51,751 nt of DNA from Verrucomicrobiota bacterium (GTDB taxonomy: Bacteria; Verrucomicrobiota; Verrucomicrobiia; Chthoniobacterales; SZAS-18): the NCBI GenBank assembly GCA_019241085.1, contig JAFAXH010000123.1, forward strand, positions 1 to 51,751. The letters are read 5' to 3'. Under the pieces are notes generated by a model. That model was not told the origin of the DNA and ran no database searches. It saw only the letters and a list, made by a program, of their open reading frames with translations. Each line of letters begins with the position of its first letter. Position 1 is the stretch's first letter. Shown here one piece after another: positions 1-8,728 of the stretch. Both the position numbers and the translations under genes were made by a program.

Positions 1-951
1 CTGGGTCGGTTCCCGCTGCGGCACGCGGACGACTTCGCCGAACGTCTGCCGGCACACTGGCAGGAACGCGGCGGCGTGTTGATGCCGATGTTTCAAGCCG
101 AAGCGTTGTGGATCAATTTCCGTTCACTTTCGGGCTACCCGTTCGCGCTCAAAATCGCCGCCGGCAAGATCAACGCCGTCAGCGCCGAAGCCTGGCGCGC
201 CGAGCTGCACCGTCGGCCGGCGCAGGATTACGTCGTCATCCCCGGCCAGCCGTGGCTCGACGGCTTCGCGGTGCGCCGCGGCGTCATCCGGCAATTCGTC
301 GCCATGCCGCTCGGCGCGGGTTATTCGGTGGAGGAACAGCTCACGGGCGCGGCTGACATCGGCGGCATCCAGCTTCAGGCGCACCCGTTGCGCGCCGACG
401 TGTATTTTCAAGAAACCGTCGCGCCGCGTTTGCCGAAAACTCTGGCCGACGTGCTCGCGCTCCTGATCCCGGAGCCGGCGGTGAAATTTGATTCCGCCAC
501 GGCCTGTTGCGCGATGGCTGCGCCGCCTTGCCCAGCCGCGTCGGCCGCGCCCGGCATGGGCCTCGGCGCGGGCGGGCAGATGCGGCAGGAAATCTACGCC
601 GACCGCCGGCCGCTGAGCGATTGGGACGCGGCGCTCCGCCGGCGCTGCTTCGTGCATCTGTGCAACTCCCTGCTCTGGCGCGAGATCACCGGCGCCGCGC
701 CGCCGCAGCCGCCCGTCACCGCCAACGAATACACTCGCGCCGGCCTGCCGTGGTTTGACTATTACCGCGAAGACTTTCGCCCGCTGCCTGGCGGCAAGGC
801 GTTCGCCAAGGTGCGCAGCATTTTTCAACTTGGCAAAAAGAAGGGCGACGTGCCCTTGCCCAGCAACGAGCCGATCCAGACGCCGCACGTCGTTCCCGTC
901 GGCCCGACCAAACGCCGCGCAGGCGAGGTGCGCGCGTGGCGTGGTGATTGA
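1..951 (+). CDS. Conserved protein of unknown function, 5' end cut by window edge
   Basis: The reading frame is open from the first base, so the gene begins upstream and only its last 316 residues are visible. It has no signal peptide or membrane segment in the visible part. Recognisable stretches are IPGQPWLDGFAV, RQFVAMPLGAGY and EEQLTG near the middle, a Gly-rich GMGLGAGGQMRQEIY, and a C-terminal GLPWFDYY. From memory, these belong to a widespread uncharacterised bacterial family in which the same motifs occur in the same order. I cannot assign a reaction. The insert around residues 165-180 (Ala/Cys/Pro rich) looks less conserved. The gene is followed by a 250-base gap holding an inverted repeat, so it is probably the last gene of its unit. 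Confidence 0.75.
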   Translation: MGRFPLRHADDFAERLPAHWQERGGVLMPMFQAEALWINFRSLSGYPFALKIAAGKINAVSAEAWRAELHRRPAQDYVVIPGQPWLDGFAVRRGVIRQFVAMPLGAGYSVEEQLTGAADIGGIQLQAHPLRADVYFQETVAPRLPKTLADVLALLIPEPAVKFDSATACCAMAAPPCPAASAAPGMGLGAGGQMRQEIYADRRPLSDWDAALRRRCFVHLCNSLLWREITGAAPPQPPVTANEYTRAGLPWFDYYREDFRPLPGGKAFAKVRSIFQLGKKKGDVPLPSNEPIQTPHVVPVGPTKRRAGEVRAWRGD

Positions 952-981
952 GGAGAAAAGGTCCAATTTGCCGCCTGCGGC

Positions 982-1129
982 GGAAGTTCTAAATCCCAAG
1001 TTCCAAGCTCTAAACAAGCTCCAAATTCCAAAGCTCAAAAGTCGGAAGCGCAACGTGCCGCGCCGGACAAGATTGGAGTTTTGAACTTGGAATTTGTTTC
1101 GAGCTTAGAGCTTGGGATTTAGAACTTCC
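982..1129. repeat. Inverted repeat element made of 7-base tandem words
   Basis: The outer 19 bases at 982-1000 are the exact reverse complement of 1111-1129. The arms continue inward imperfectly to about 1040 and 1072. Within each arm the sequence is a degenerate tandem array of a 7-base word of the form AARYTCC (for example AAGTTCT, AAATCCC, AAGTTCC, AAGCTCT). It fills most of the gap between the first gene and the aminotransferase. No coding potential is evident. It could form a long hairpin in RNA and so could also act as a bidirectional transcription barrier. Confidence 0.85.
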
Positions 1130-1205
1130 CAGTTTCGCCGGGCACCTGTTGCCGCGCGCGGGCCGGCGCGCTAGGATGCACGCCTCTTTCCCTCCCTCTC
1201 CCGCC

Positions 1206-2432
1206 ATGCACGTGCCCCTGCTCGATTTGAAAGAACAATACGCCGCGTTGCGCGGCGACATCGACGCGCGGGTGCGCGCGGTGATCGACAGCCAGCATTT
1301 CATTCTCGGCCCTGCGGTGGCGGATTTCGAGGCGGCGATGGGCGCGTTCATCGGCACGCCGCACGCGGTCGGCATGAGCTCCGGCACCGACGCGCAACTG
1401 GCCATTCTCATGGCGCTCGGCTTCGGGCCGGGCGACGCGGTGCTCACCACGCCCTACACGTTTTTTGCCACCGCCGGCTGCCTTTCGCGGGTCGGCGCGC
1501 GGCCGGTGTTCGTGGACATTGATCCGGCGACTTTCAATCTCTCGCCCGCAGCGTTGCGCGACTACCTCGGGCGCGTCGCCGTGCGCGATGGGCAGAGCGG
1601 TCAACTGCGCACGCCGACCGGCGAACGGCTGCGTGCCATCATCCCGGTGCATCTCTTCGGCCTCGTCTGCGACATGGACGAAATCCTCGCCCTCGCCCGC
1701 GAGCTTGATCTCCTCGTGCTCGAAGACGCCTCGCAAGCCATCGGCGCGCAATACGCCAGCGGTGCCGACGGAACGCCGCCGCGCCAGGCCGGCACGTTTG
1801 GCGAAGCAGCGTGGTTTTCTTTTTTCCCGTCAAAAAACCTCGGCGCGTTTGGCGACGCCGGACTCTCAGTCTGCCGCGACGACGCACTCGACGCCAAGCT
1901 CCGCGCCACGCGGATGCACGGCATGACCGAGCAATATTTCCACACCTTCGTCGGCGGCAATTTCCGGCTCGACGCGCTCCAGGCCGCCGTGCTCCACGCC
2001 AAGCTGCCGCACCTCGCCGGCTGGTCCGCGCGCCGCCGCGAAAACGCCGCCGCGTATCGCCGCGCGTTCACCGACGCCGGCCTCGTCAAACGCAGCCTCA
2101 TCACGCTGCCCGCCGAGCCTTGGGCGGAACAGCCGGGCGTGCGCGAACACCATATTTTTCATCAATACGTCATCCGCGTGCCCGCCGCCGCGCGCGACCC
2201 GTTGAAGGCGCACCTCAGCGCCCGCGGCGTCGGCAGCGCGATTTATTACCCGTTGCCATTGCACTTGCAGGAATGCTTCGCCAACCTCGGTTACAAAGCC
2301 GGCGATTTCCCGCACGCCGAAGCCGCCGCGCGCGAAAGCCTCGCGCTGCCGATTTATCCGGAATTGACTGCCGCCCAGATCGCGCACGTCGCGGCGGCCA
2401 TCGCGGAGTTTTTCCAAAATCAGCCGGGCTGA
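1206..2432 (+). CDS. DegT/DnrJ/EryC1/StrS family PLP-dependent aminotransferase
   Basis: This 408-residue protein is a sugar aminotransferase of the DegT (WecE/ArnB-like) family, which transfers an amino group from glutamate to a keto-sugar nucleotide for cell-surface glycans. Visible family marks are SSGTDAQLAIL near residue 59, TPYTFFATAG near 84, VHLFG near 148, LEDASQAIGA near 173, and FFPSKNLGAFGD, whose Lys210 is the expected PLP-binding lysine. Length is normal for the family. I start at the ATG at 1206 because MHVPLLDLKEQY is the usual N-terminus; an in-frame upstream start would add 19 poorly conserved residues. No other sugar-nucleotide gene is adjacent, so the substrate is unknown. 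Confidence 0.9.
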   Translation: MHVPLLDLKEQYAALRGDIDARVRAVIDSQHFILGPAVADFEAAMGAFIGTPHAVGMSSGTDAQLAILMALGFGPGDAVLTTPYTFFATAGCLSRVGARPVFVDIDPATFNLSPAALRDYLGRVAVRDGQSGQLRTPTGERLRAIIPVHLFGLVCDMDEILALARELDLLVLEDASQAIGAQYASGADGTPPRQAGTFGEAAWFSFFPSKNLGAFGDAGLSVCRDDALDAKLRATRMHGMTEQYFHTFVGGNFRLDALQAAVLHAKLPHLAGWSARRRENAAAYRRAFTDAGLVKRSLITLPAEPWAEQPGVREHHIFHQYVIRVPAAARDPLKAHLSARGVGSAIYYPLPLHLQECFANLGYKAGDFPHAEAAARESLALPIYPELTAAQIAHVAAAIAEFFQNQPG

Positions 2433-2457
2433 AAATTTCGTCCACCGCTCACTCGCC

Positions 2458-3180
2458 ATGCCCGCCACCAGCTATCCACCGGTCTATCCGCAACAAGCTT
2501 ATGCGCCGCCGCCGCCTCAGCGTTCCGGCGGCGGGTGCGGCTGCTGGCTGAAGGGTTGTTTCGCGCTCTTTGTCGTCTTCCTGCTGCTCGGCGGGATAGG
2601 CACGGTGACGGTGTATTACGCCGCGAAAAAAATCCGCGACCAGCTCACCACCGATCATCCCGTGACGGTGCGCACCTATCCGGCGACCGACGCCGAATGG
2701 GCCGCGCTCGAACCGCGCCTGCGCGCCTTCAGCCGCGCGCTCAACAACCAGCAACGTGCCGCGCTCGAACTCTCCGCCGACGATCTCAACGTGCTCGTCG
2801 CCAAAAGCCCCGACTTCGCCTGGCTGCGCGGCAAGGTTTTCTTCACCATCGACGGCGACATCCTCGGCATGGAGACTAGCCTGCCACTCGGCGATGTGCC
2901 GACGGTCGGGCGGTTTTTACAAGGCCGGTATTTCAATGGCAAGGCCAGCGGCGAGCTGACGATTCATCGCGGCGACATCCGCGTGGTGCCGCACACGCTC
3001 GAAGCCAATGGCCAGCGCGTCGGTCCCGATGCGATGAAGGGCTATGCCGGGCGCATCAATTCAGAACTGGAAGAGAGCATCCGCCGCAATCCCAAACAGC
3101 AGGAGGAGTTGCAGAAAATCGAAACGCTCGACGTGAGCGACGGCAAGGTGCGGATCGTTTCGCGCGGCAAGGAACCTTGA
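2458..3180 (+). CDS. Single-pass membrane-anchored protein of unknown function
   Basis: The 240-residue product has a Pro/Tyr/Gln-rich cytoplasmic N-terminus (residues 1-20), a Gly-Cys-rich patch, and one hydrophobic segment at about residues 33-54 (ALFVVFLLLGGIGTVTVYY). The rest is soluble and probably faces the periplasm, with a region of alternating strands around FFTIDGDILGMETSLPLGD. There is no lipobox. Similar N-anchored proteins of unknown role are common in Verrucomicrobiota and Planctomycetota as I remember them. It lies 25 bases after the aminotransferase and 75 bases before hflX on the same strand, so co-transcription is possible. No function is assigned. Confidence 0.75.
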   Translation: MPATSYPPVYPQQAYAPPPPQRSGGGCGCWLKGCFALFVVFLLLGGIGTVTVYYAAKKIRDQLTTDHPVTVRTYPATDAEWAALEPRLRAFSRALNNQQRAALELSADDLNVLVAKSPDFAWLRGKVFFTIDGDILGMETSLPLGDVPTVGRFLQGRYFNGKASGELTIHRGDIRVVPHTLEANGQRVGPDAMKGYAGRINSELEESIRRNPKQQEELQKIETLDVSDGKVRIVSRGKEP

Positions 3181-3255
3181 GGGACGCCACGCCGCCCGTG
3201 GCCGACGAAAACTTTGCGCACCAGCGTCGTCTGCACGATGTTGAACAACTCCTGA

Positions 3256-4665
3256 ATGTTTGAAGTCTCCGCGAAGCCGAAAAACGTGACCCGCGCCGTG
3301 ATCGTGGGCGTGCATTGGAAAACCGGCGGCAGCGGCGACACGGAAGCGACCGCCAACAGCCTCCTCGACGAACTCGCCGAACTCTGCGGCACGCTCGGCT
3401 TGGAAATCGCCGACCGCGTGCTCGCGCGCGTCGGCAAGCCGCAGGCGCGCTACGTCGTCGGCAGCGGCAAGGCCGAGGAAATCATGACGCGCGCCCGGCT
3501 CGCCGGCGCGGACGTGATCGTCTTTGACAACACGCTCTCGCCCGGCCAGCAGCGCAACTGGGAAGCGCTCGCGCTCGACGCCGACATCGCCGCCGGCAAG
3601 GCGAAAAAAGGCGACGTGCCGCCGGTCGCCGTGATCGACCGCGAGGAAGTCATCCTCGATATTTTTGCCCAACGCGCGCAGACCAAGGAAGCGCGCCTCC
3701 AAGTTGCGCTGGCGCGGATGGAATACTCCCTGCCGCGCCTGACACGCGCCTGGGGGCATCTCAGCCGGCAAATGGGCGGCGGACTCGGCGGCAAGGGCGA
3801 AGGCGAATCGCAGCTCGAGACCGACCGCCGGCTCGTGCGCAAGCGCATCGACCACATTAAAGAAGAACTCGCCGCCGTGCGCTCGCAGCGCGCCACGCAG
3901 CGCAAGGCGCGTCAGCGCGCGCCGGTGCCGCAGGCGGCGATTGTTGGCTACACGAACGCCGGTAAATCCTCGCTCCTGCGCGCGTTGACTGGCGCGGACG
4001 TGTTCATTGAAAACAAACTTTTCGCCACGCTCGATCCGACGACACGTCAGATCGAGCTGCCCGACGGCGGGCAGAAATTATTGCTCACAGACACCGTCGG
4101 CTTCGTGCGCAAGCTGCCGCACCGGATCGTTGAGGCGTTCAAGGCGACGCTGGAAGAAAGCGTGCTCGCCGATTTTTTAATCCACGTCCTCGACGCGACC
4201 GAGCCGCAGATTTTCGCCTTTCACAAAACCACGCTCGACGTGCTCGCGGAACTCGGCGCGCACGAGAAACCGACGCTGACGGTTTTTAACAAAATCGACC
4301 TGCTCGGCGCGGCCGGCAGCGAGGCGCGCGAGACGGCGCTCAACGGTTTGCGCCGGCATTTTCCCGACGCGCTTTTCGTCTCCACGCAGACGCGCGAGGG
4401 GCTGGCGGAACTCCAGCACGCGATGGCCGATTTGTTGCGCGACCGCATCGCGCGAGTCGAGCTGCGGCTGCCGCCCGAGCGTGGCGATCTGCTGGCCGAT
4501 TTGCACCGCCAAGGGCACGTCATCGCGACCGCTTACGAGGACGACGGCGCGATACACGTTCATGCCACGTTGCCGCCGAAATTTTTGCCGCCCTTCGAGC
4601 AGTTCCGCGTGCCGCCGACGCCGAAATTGGAGAAAAAATCGGCAGCCGTGCCGGCAAAAATCTAA
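3256..4665 (+). CDS. hflX: GTPase HflX
   Basis: HflX is a ribosome-associated GTPase that splits stalled or heat-damaged 70S ribosomes. The 469-residue product has the HflX N-terminal domain (about 1-215), including the glycine-rich linker GGGLGGKGEGESQLETDRR, then a G domain with G1 GYTNAGKSS near residue 231, G3 DTVGF near 279 and G4 NKID near 345. The C-terminal tail (about 400-469) is typical of longer HflX proteins. The start ATG at 3256 is 75 bases after the preceding gene and is not preceded by a Shine-Dalgarno sequence. No hfq or hflKC neighbours are present. Confidence 0.95.
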   Translation: MFEVSAKPKNVTRAVIVGVHWKTGGSGDTEATANSLLDELAELCGTLGLEIADRVLARVGKPQARYVVGSGKAEEIMTRARLAGADVIVFDNTLSPGQQRNWEALALDADIAAGKAKKGDVPPVAVIDREEVILDIFAQRAQTKEARLQVALARMEYSLPRLTRAWGHLSRQMGGGLGGKGEGESQLETDRRLVRKRIDHIKEELAAVRSQRATQRKARQRAPVPQAAIVGYTNAGKSSLLRALTGADVFIENKLFATLDPTTRQIELPDGGQKLLLTDTVGFVRKLPHRIVEAFKATLEESVLADFLIHVLDATEPQIFAFHKTTLDVLAELGAHEKPTLTVFNKIDLLGAAGSEARETALNGLRRHFPDALFVSTQTREGLAELQHAMADLLRDRIARVELRLPPERGDLLADLHRQGHVIATAYEDDGAIHVHATLPPKFLPPFEQFRVPPTPKLEKKSAAVPAKI

Positions 4666-4690
4666 CTGCTGTTTTCTCGCCGACCTGCGT

Positions 4691-4867
4691 ATGCGTTCAC
4701 CCTCTCTCTGGCTTTTGCTGCTCCTGCTTCTCGTGATTTTGAGCGGCTGCGCGGTGAGTCAGGAAGACCGCGAGTTTTATTATCGAGGCTGGTGGCAGCC
4801 CACCGATTTGGACAAGCCGACGCCGTATCGCCACCCGCCGTCTGCACCGCCGAGCGGCACTGAGTAG
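4691..4867 (+). CDS. Small predicted lipoprotein (58 residues)
   Basis: This is a 58-residue open frame with an N-terminal Arg, a leucine-rich hydrophobic stretch and a lipobox VILSGC ending at Cys20, so it should be processed by signal peptidase II and anchored by lipid. The mature part is only 39 residues, rich in Trp, Tyr and Pro, with the pattern EFYYRGWWQPTDLD. It begins 25 bases after hflX. Small lipoproteins of this kind are often missed by gene callers. The lipobox and position make it credible, but I do not recognise a family. Confidence 0.65.
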   Translation: MRSPSLWLLLLLLLVILSGCAVSQEDREFYYRGWWQPTDLDKPTPYRHPPSAPPSGTE

Positions 4868-4892
4868 CGCCCGAGAGTAGCCGAGTTGTTTT

Positions 4893-5318
4893 TTAAGCCC
4901 GTGGCTGAGGCGGATAGCCGCTCCACGGTTGCTGCTGGGTCGGCGCGTAGCCCGCGGGAGGCTGCTGCGGATAAGCCGCCGCACGCTGGGCAAACACGGC
5001 AACGATGAGGCAGCCGTAAGCAATCGCCCGCACCACCGACCAGGCCACGCTCAGGGCGCGCAACGCGGAAGAGAGGTCCGAGCTTGACCAGTGTTTTGTC
5101 CGCGAAAGCTCGATGAGCAGATCATTGGTGAGCGGCACGAAGATGAGCAGGAGCAACAGGAGAAACCCCAGCAGCGCCCAAGTCGCGGCGCGCGGCGCCC
5201 GGCGAAACGAGGAGAGGCAGACGATGAGGCCGATCAAGCTCACGAGCGCGGGCAGCAGGCCGCCGGCGAGCGTGTTCGGGAGCGTGCGTTCGAGAAAGAT
5301 GTTGGTGTTGCTGTTCAT
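4893..5318 (-). CDS. Small integral membrane protein of unknown function
   Basis: The 141-residue product has three hydrophobic stretches: about residues 14-38 (TLAGGLLPALVSLIGLIVCL), 45-67 (ALLGFLLLLLLIFVPL) and 90-110 (ALSVAWSVVRAIAYGCLIVAVF). The C-terminal 30 residues are rich in Pro, Gln, Tyr and Gly. I start at the ATG at 5318 (MNSNTNIF), because the seven extra residues of the longer frame look unlike coding sequence. It is convergent with the upstream lipoprotein gene. No conserved motif tells its role. Confidence 0.65.
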   Translation of the reverse strand: MNSNTNIFLERTLPNTLAGGLLPALVSLIGLIVCLSSFRRAPRAATWALLGFLLLLLLIFVPLTNDLLIELSRTKHWSSSDLSSALRALSVAWSVVRAIAYGCLIVAVFAQRAAAYPQQPPAGYAPTQQQPWSGYPPQPRA

Positions 5319-5417
5319 AAACTCGCCGCCGAGGCGCAAGGTCGTCGCCCGACGTGCATAAGAAAATTCCGCTGACGCGACAAGCAGAAAGCGCCCGCCC
5401 GCGCCGCGCCGCGCCTG

Positions 5418-6170
5418 TCAGCGCACGCCCGGCGGCCAGTGCAGCAGCGGCAGCTCGCGCAACGCCCGCTCCTGGCGCGCGCGCAGCCGGCGGCTCGGCG
5501 CGCGCGGATTCCAGCGGCGCGGCGCCGGCGGCATGGCGGCGAGCAGCGCGCACTCGTCGGCGGAAAGCGCGCCCGGCGTTTTCTTAAACCAAAATTCGCT
5601 CGCCGCGCCGAGGCCGTAAACGCCGTCGCCCAGCTCGATGACGTTGACGTAAAGCTCGAAGATGCGCCGCTTCGAGAGCAGCGTCTCCATCCAAAACGTG
5701 TAATACGCCTCCAGCGCCTTGCGCACGTAGTCGCGGTGCTGCCAGAGAAAGAGCGAGCGGGCGCATTGCATCGTGATCGTCGAGCTGCCGCGCGGCGTGC
5801 CGCCGGTGCGTTCGGCGCGCTGCACGGCCGCGTTCATCTCGATCCAGTCGAAGCCGTGATGTCGGAAAAAACGGGCGTCTTCCAGCGCCCAGACGCCGCG
5901 CAGAAAATCGTCCGGCACCTCGCGCCACGGACGCCAGCGGTAGAGCACGCGCGGCGGATGTGCGCCGCGGCTGCATTGGGCTTCCACGTAACGCAGCGCC
6001 ATCAGCGGCGTGCCGGGCGGGTTGACGAAACGCACGCAGCCGACTTCCAGCACCGGCAGCACGGCCAGCGCGAGCAAGGCGAGCAGGGACCACTTGACCA
6101 GGCGTTTGCGCCAGGGTGAGCGCGCAGGGCGGGCGTTGGATTTGTTGGAACGTCCGGCGGAAGGAGACAT
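5418..6170 (-). CDS. mtgA: Monofunctional biosynthetic peptidoglycan transglycosylase
   Basis: MtgA polymerises lipid II into glycan strands at the periplasmic face of the inner membrane. The protein has a basic cytoplasmic N-terminus, one membrane segment (LLALLALAVLPVLEVG) and a glycosyltransferase-51 domain. The GT51 motifs are present: LEDARFFRHHGFDW with the catalytic glutamate, GSSTITMQCARSLF, and RIFELYVNVIELGDGVYGLGAAS. There is no transpeptidase domain. Length, about 250 residues from the ATG at 6170, fits the family; an alternative ATG at 6266 would add 32 residues of low quality. It is divergent from the response regulator that follows. Confidence 0.92.
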   Translation of the reverse strand: MSPSAGRSNKSNARPARSPWRKRLVKWSLLALLALAVLPVLEVGCVRFVNPPGTPLMALRYVEAQCSRGAHPPRVLYRWRPWREVPDDFLRGVWALEDARFFRHHGFDWIEMNAAVQRAERTGGTPRGSSTITMQCARSLFLWQHRDYVRKALEAYYTFWMETLLSKRRIFELYVNVIELGDGVYGLGAASEFWFKKTPGALSADECALLAAMPPAPRRWNPRAPSRRLRARQERALRELPLLHWPPGVR

Positions 6171-6388
6171 CGCCGCAGCAGCCGTGGACGGAGGTTTTCC
6201 TGGTGCCGACCCAGCACGACGGTTTTGTAAATAAGAAATCGTGGCCGCCGTCACCCGGTTTTTCATCCGCAGCCGAGACTACGTTGCGCCCTCCCCGGCA
6301 GGCAATCTTCCGTGGCAGTTTCGCTTTCCCCGCAGTTTCAGCCGTGGCTCGCAACGGCATGGAAGCTGCGATACCTCCAAGCATCGCC

Positions 6389-6814
6389 ATGCCTACTCCT
6401 GTTTTACCCATGCGCGTCATCGTATGCGACGATGACCGTCAGCTTTGCAGTTTGCTCGCCGATTATCTTCACATCCGAGGCCACCTTTGTGAATGGCTCG
6501 TTGATCCACTCCAGCTCGTGCCGTGGCTCGGGTTGAATCCGGCGGACGCGTTGATCCTCGACATCGACATGCCCGGCATGAGCGGTCTCGAACTCCTGCC
6601 TCGGGTGCGCGCCGCGTTTCCCGATCTGCCCGTGTTGATGTTCACCGGCGCTGGTTTTGAAGAGTCGAAAATGAGCGCGGCCTTGAGCCACGGCGCCAAC
6701 GCCTACGTCAGCAAAGGCTTGTCGGTCGGCGACATTTACGTCGCGCTCTCCCGCGTGGTGGGCCGGGCGCGGCAGCGGGCCGCAGCAGCAGCGGCGGCGA
6801 CGGCGGCAACTTAA
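6389..6814 (+). CDS. Single-domain response regulator (receiver only)
   Basis: The product is a lone receiver domain of the CheY type. Counting from the second possible ATG at 6410, the acidic pocket is CDDD (Asp7-Asp9), the phospho-acceptor is Asp51 in LILDIDMPGMSG, the conserved Thr is at 79 (MFTGAG) and the Lys at 102 (YVSKG). The tail is a run of alanines. No output domain follows, so it must signal by protein contact or pass phosphate in a relay. Its last four bases overlap the end of the convergent methyltransferase gene. No kinase gene is adjacent; the nearest is the hybrid CheA of the 12.7-22.8 kb operon. Confidence 0.85.
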   Translation: MPTPVLPMRVIVCDDDRQLCSLLADYLHIRGHLCEWLVDPLQLVPWLGLNPADALILDIDMPGMSGLELLPRVRAAFPDLPVLMFTGAGFEESKMSAALSHGANAYVSKGLSVGDIYVALSRVVGRARQRAAAAAAATAAT

Positions 6815-7992
6815 AACCCAGCGGCGTCTCCGCTGCGGGCGCGCAGGTGGACGACGGCTTCGATCTCGGCGGTTTGCGGAAACATGTCCAGCGGCGTGAC
6901 CGAGAGCAGTTCGTAGAGGCTATCCGCGGCGTGGCCAACTTTCAGCCGGGCCAGGTCGCGTGCGAGCGTCGGCGGCTGGCAGGATATGTAAATCAACGTC
7001 GCCGGCGGACGCGCGGCGATGGCGGCGATGACGGTTTCGTGCAAGCCCTCCGCGGGCGGATCGACGAGGAGGACGGTTTCCGCCGCGGCGGCAAGAGTCA
7101 GCGCGGCGGGCAGATGCGCGGCCACGTCGCCGGCGAGGTATTTTTCGTGCGGCGCGGCGAGCGCGGCGGCTTGGGCGGCGCGCACCGCGCGGCGGTCCAT
7201 TTCGATGCCGGTGATTCGTTGAAAATCTGCCGTCAGCGAGCGCGCGAAAAAGCCGTCGCCGCAGTAGGCGTCAATTAAATGTCCACGCGCCGCAGCCGTG
7301 GGGACAGCCTCCAGCGCGAGCGCGCGCACGAGTTCGCGCAAACGCGACGCGGCGCCGTCGTTGGTTTGTCGAAAAAAACGCGGCGTGTCGGCAGATGAAG
7401 GATCGTCATCGCTGACGGTGTAATTTCGACCGTCCGGCAAAACACCGCGCTGGTAACGGGCGCGCAATGCGTGCAACGCAGTGTTCACTGCCGGCGCGGC
7501 GAGGGGGCATTCCTCGATGTCGAGCAAGGCGCGTTCGCCCGGGCCGTGGGTGAAAAAACCGAGCGCGCCGTCCCGGGCATGGACGGTGATGCGATTTCTA
7601 TAGCCGTAGATTTCCGGCGACGGCACCGTCGCGCGCACCGTCGCGTCGGCAAACGTCAGCCGCCCGACGCGTCGCAGCAGGTCGGCGACCTGTTTGCGCT
7701 TGATGCTCAGTTGCGTCGCATAATCGGCGTGCTGATAACTACACCCGCCGCAACGGCCAAAATAGGGACAGCGCGGTTCGGTCCGCGCTGACGCCGGTTG
7801 TGTCACCGCGACCAGCCGCGCTTCGACGTGCCGCCGATGTTCCGCGACGACTTCGGCCTCCACTTCCTCGCCCGGCAACACGAAAGGGACGAACACCGCG
7901 CGCCCATCGTCCGGCAGCCGCCCTACGCCGCGCCCGCCGAACGCGATGTCGTCGATGCTCAGACGGACAGGCGGGAAGCGGCGCACGGGCAT
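6811..7992 (-). CDS. RlmD/TrmA-type 5-methyluridine RNA methyltransferase with Fe-S cluster
   Basis: This 393-residue enzyme should methylate C5 of a uridine in rRNA using S-adenosylmethionine. It has an N-terminal TRAM domain (about 1-65), then cluster ligands Cys75, Cys81 and Cys84 in CPYFGRCGGC and a fourth at Cys162 in EECPL, the arrangement known from RlmD (RumA). The SAM-binding part follows, with DAYCGDGFFA, and the catalytic cysteine lies in YISCQPPTLARDL near residue 341. Which uridine is the target cannot be read from sequence. It is convergent with the response regulator gene. Confidence 0.9.
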   Translation of the reverse strand: MPVRRFPPVRLSIDDIAFGGRGVGRLPDDGRAVFVPFVLPGEEVEAEVVAEHRRHVEARLVAVTQPASARTEPRCPYFGRCGGCSYQHADYATQLSIKRKQVADLLRRVGRLTFADATVRATVPSPEIYGYRNRITVHARDGALGFFTHGPGERALLDIEECPLAAPAVNTALHALRARYQRGVLPDGRNYTVSDDDPSSADTPRFFRQTNDGAASRLRELVRALALEAVPTAAARGHLIDAYCGDGFFARSLTADFQRITGIEMDRRAVRAAQAAALAAPHEKYLAGDVAAHLPAALTLAAAAETVLLVDPPAEGLHETVIAAIAARPPATLIYISCQPPTLARDLARLKVGHAADSLYELLSVTPLDMFPQTAEIEAVVHLRARSGDAAGF

Positions 7993-8090
7993 CGTTCAGT
8001 TTATCCCAAAAATTCGGAACACGTCATAAATGCGTCGCCCGCGAGTTGCGATCTGCTTTGAGTTTACGGCGGAGAGTGAGCGGCAACGAA

Positions 8091-8229
8091 ACCTCACGCA
8101 AAGGCGCAAAGCCGCAAAGAAAACAGGAGAAGCAGGCAGGTGCCGCAGCCGTTCCCAAGTGCAATTTGGGAACGAGGGAGGGGAAGCCATTCTACCCCTT
8201 GGTGCCTTGGCGTCTTGGCGGTGAATCTT
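8091..8229. repeat. Inverted repeat element made of 8-base tandem words
   Basis: The left arm, about 8091-8121, contains three copies of an 8-base word (CGCAAAGG, CGCAAAGC, CGCAAAGA). The right arm, 8194-8229, read on the other strand, contains three related words (CGCCAAGA, CGCCAAGG, CACCAAGG). Between them lies a clean hairpin: 9-base arms at 8150-8158 and 8166-8174 with sequence CGTTCCCAA and its complement. The element fills most of the gap between two minus-strand genes. From memory, both parts resemble intergenic repeats scattered through many bacterial genomes. Confidence 0.8.
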
Positions 8230-8256
8230 TCGCCAGCGCCCGGAGAGAGTCGTCGC

Positions 8257-8691
8257 TTACTCGCCGTTGGTGGCCCGCGCGTATTGGTAGCGGCTTTCCC
8301 AAGCCAACTCCGGCGGGAATTCCTGATAGCCGCTGCGAATCCACGGCACGTTCGGCCGCAAGACCGGCCGGTAGGTGCTCTTCGTCAGCGGAAACGGCCA
8401 GAAGAGCAATTCATAAAAACCGGCTCCCGTGCGCGCAAACCCGCGGCCAAATCCGCGGATCACGCCGTAAGTCCACGCCGCGGCGTTGCCTTCATCTTCG
8501 TTGACCTGGCCAATGGTGTCGGGCACTTCCAAAAAGCCGAGGCCGAGGTTGGCGATGGCCCGGCCGAGCTTGCGCGTCGGGCCTTGCTCGGCGCCGGGCG
8601 GTTGCTGGATGTCGGCCCGCGCGACGGTGGCGCCGAGGGCCAGGAAACAGGAGGCAGCGAGGAGGGAGCGGCGGAGGGAAACAGATTTCAT
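8257..8691 (-). CDS. Secreted TIGR04073-type, exosortase-system-associated protein
   Basis: The 144-residue product begins with a clear signal peptide (LLAASCFLALGATVARA, cut near residue 26). The mature part has the pattern RKLGRAIANLGLGFLEVP, then GRGFARTGAGFYELLFWPFP and a Tyr/Pro-rich end. This matches, from memory, the TIGR04073 family, found in genomes that encode an exosortase and PEP-CTERM sorting. Its molecular role is not known. It probably locates to the periplasm or outer envelope. A 15-base palindrome lies 38 bases upstream of its start codon. Confidence 0.75.
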   Translation of the reverse strand: MKSVSLRRSLLAASCFLALGATVARADIQQPPGAEQGPTRKLGRAIANLGLGFLEVPDTIGQVNEDEGNAAAWTYGVIRGFGRGFARTGAGFYELLFWPFPLTKSTYRPVLRPNVPWIRSGYQEFPPELAWESRYQYARATNGE

Positions 8692-8728
8692 GCGCAGATA
8701 ATTTCGGTTTTAACGGAAGGACTGGCTG

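Noticed and set aside
8091..8229. CRISPR array
   Set aside because: The repeated unit is only 8 bases, without unique spacers, and no cas gene is near.
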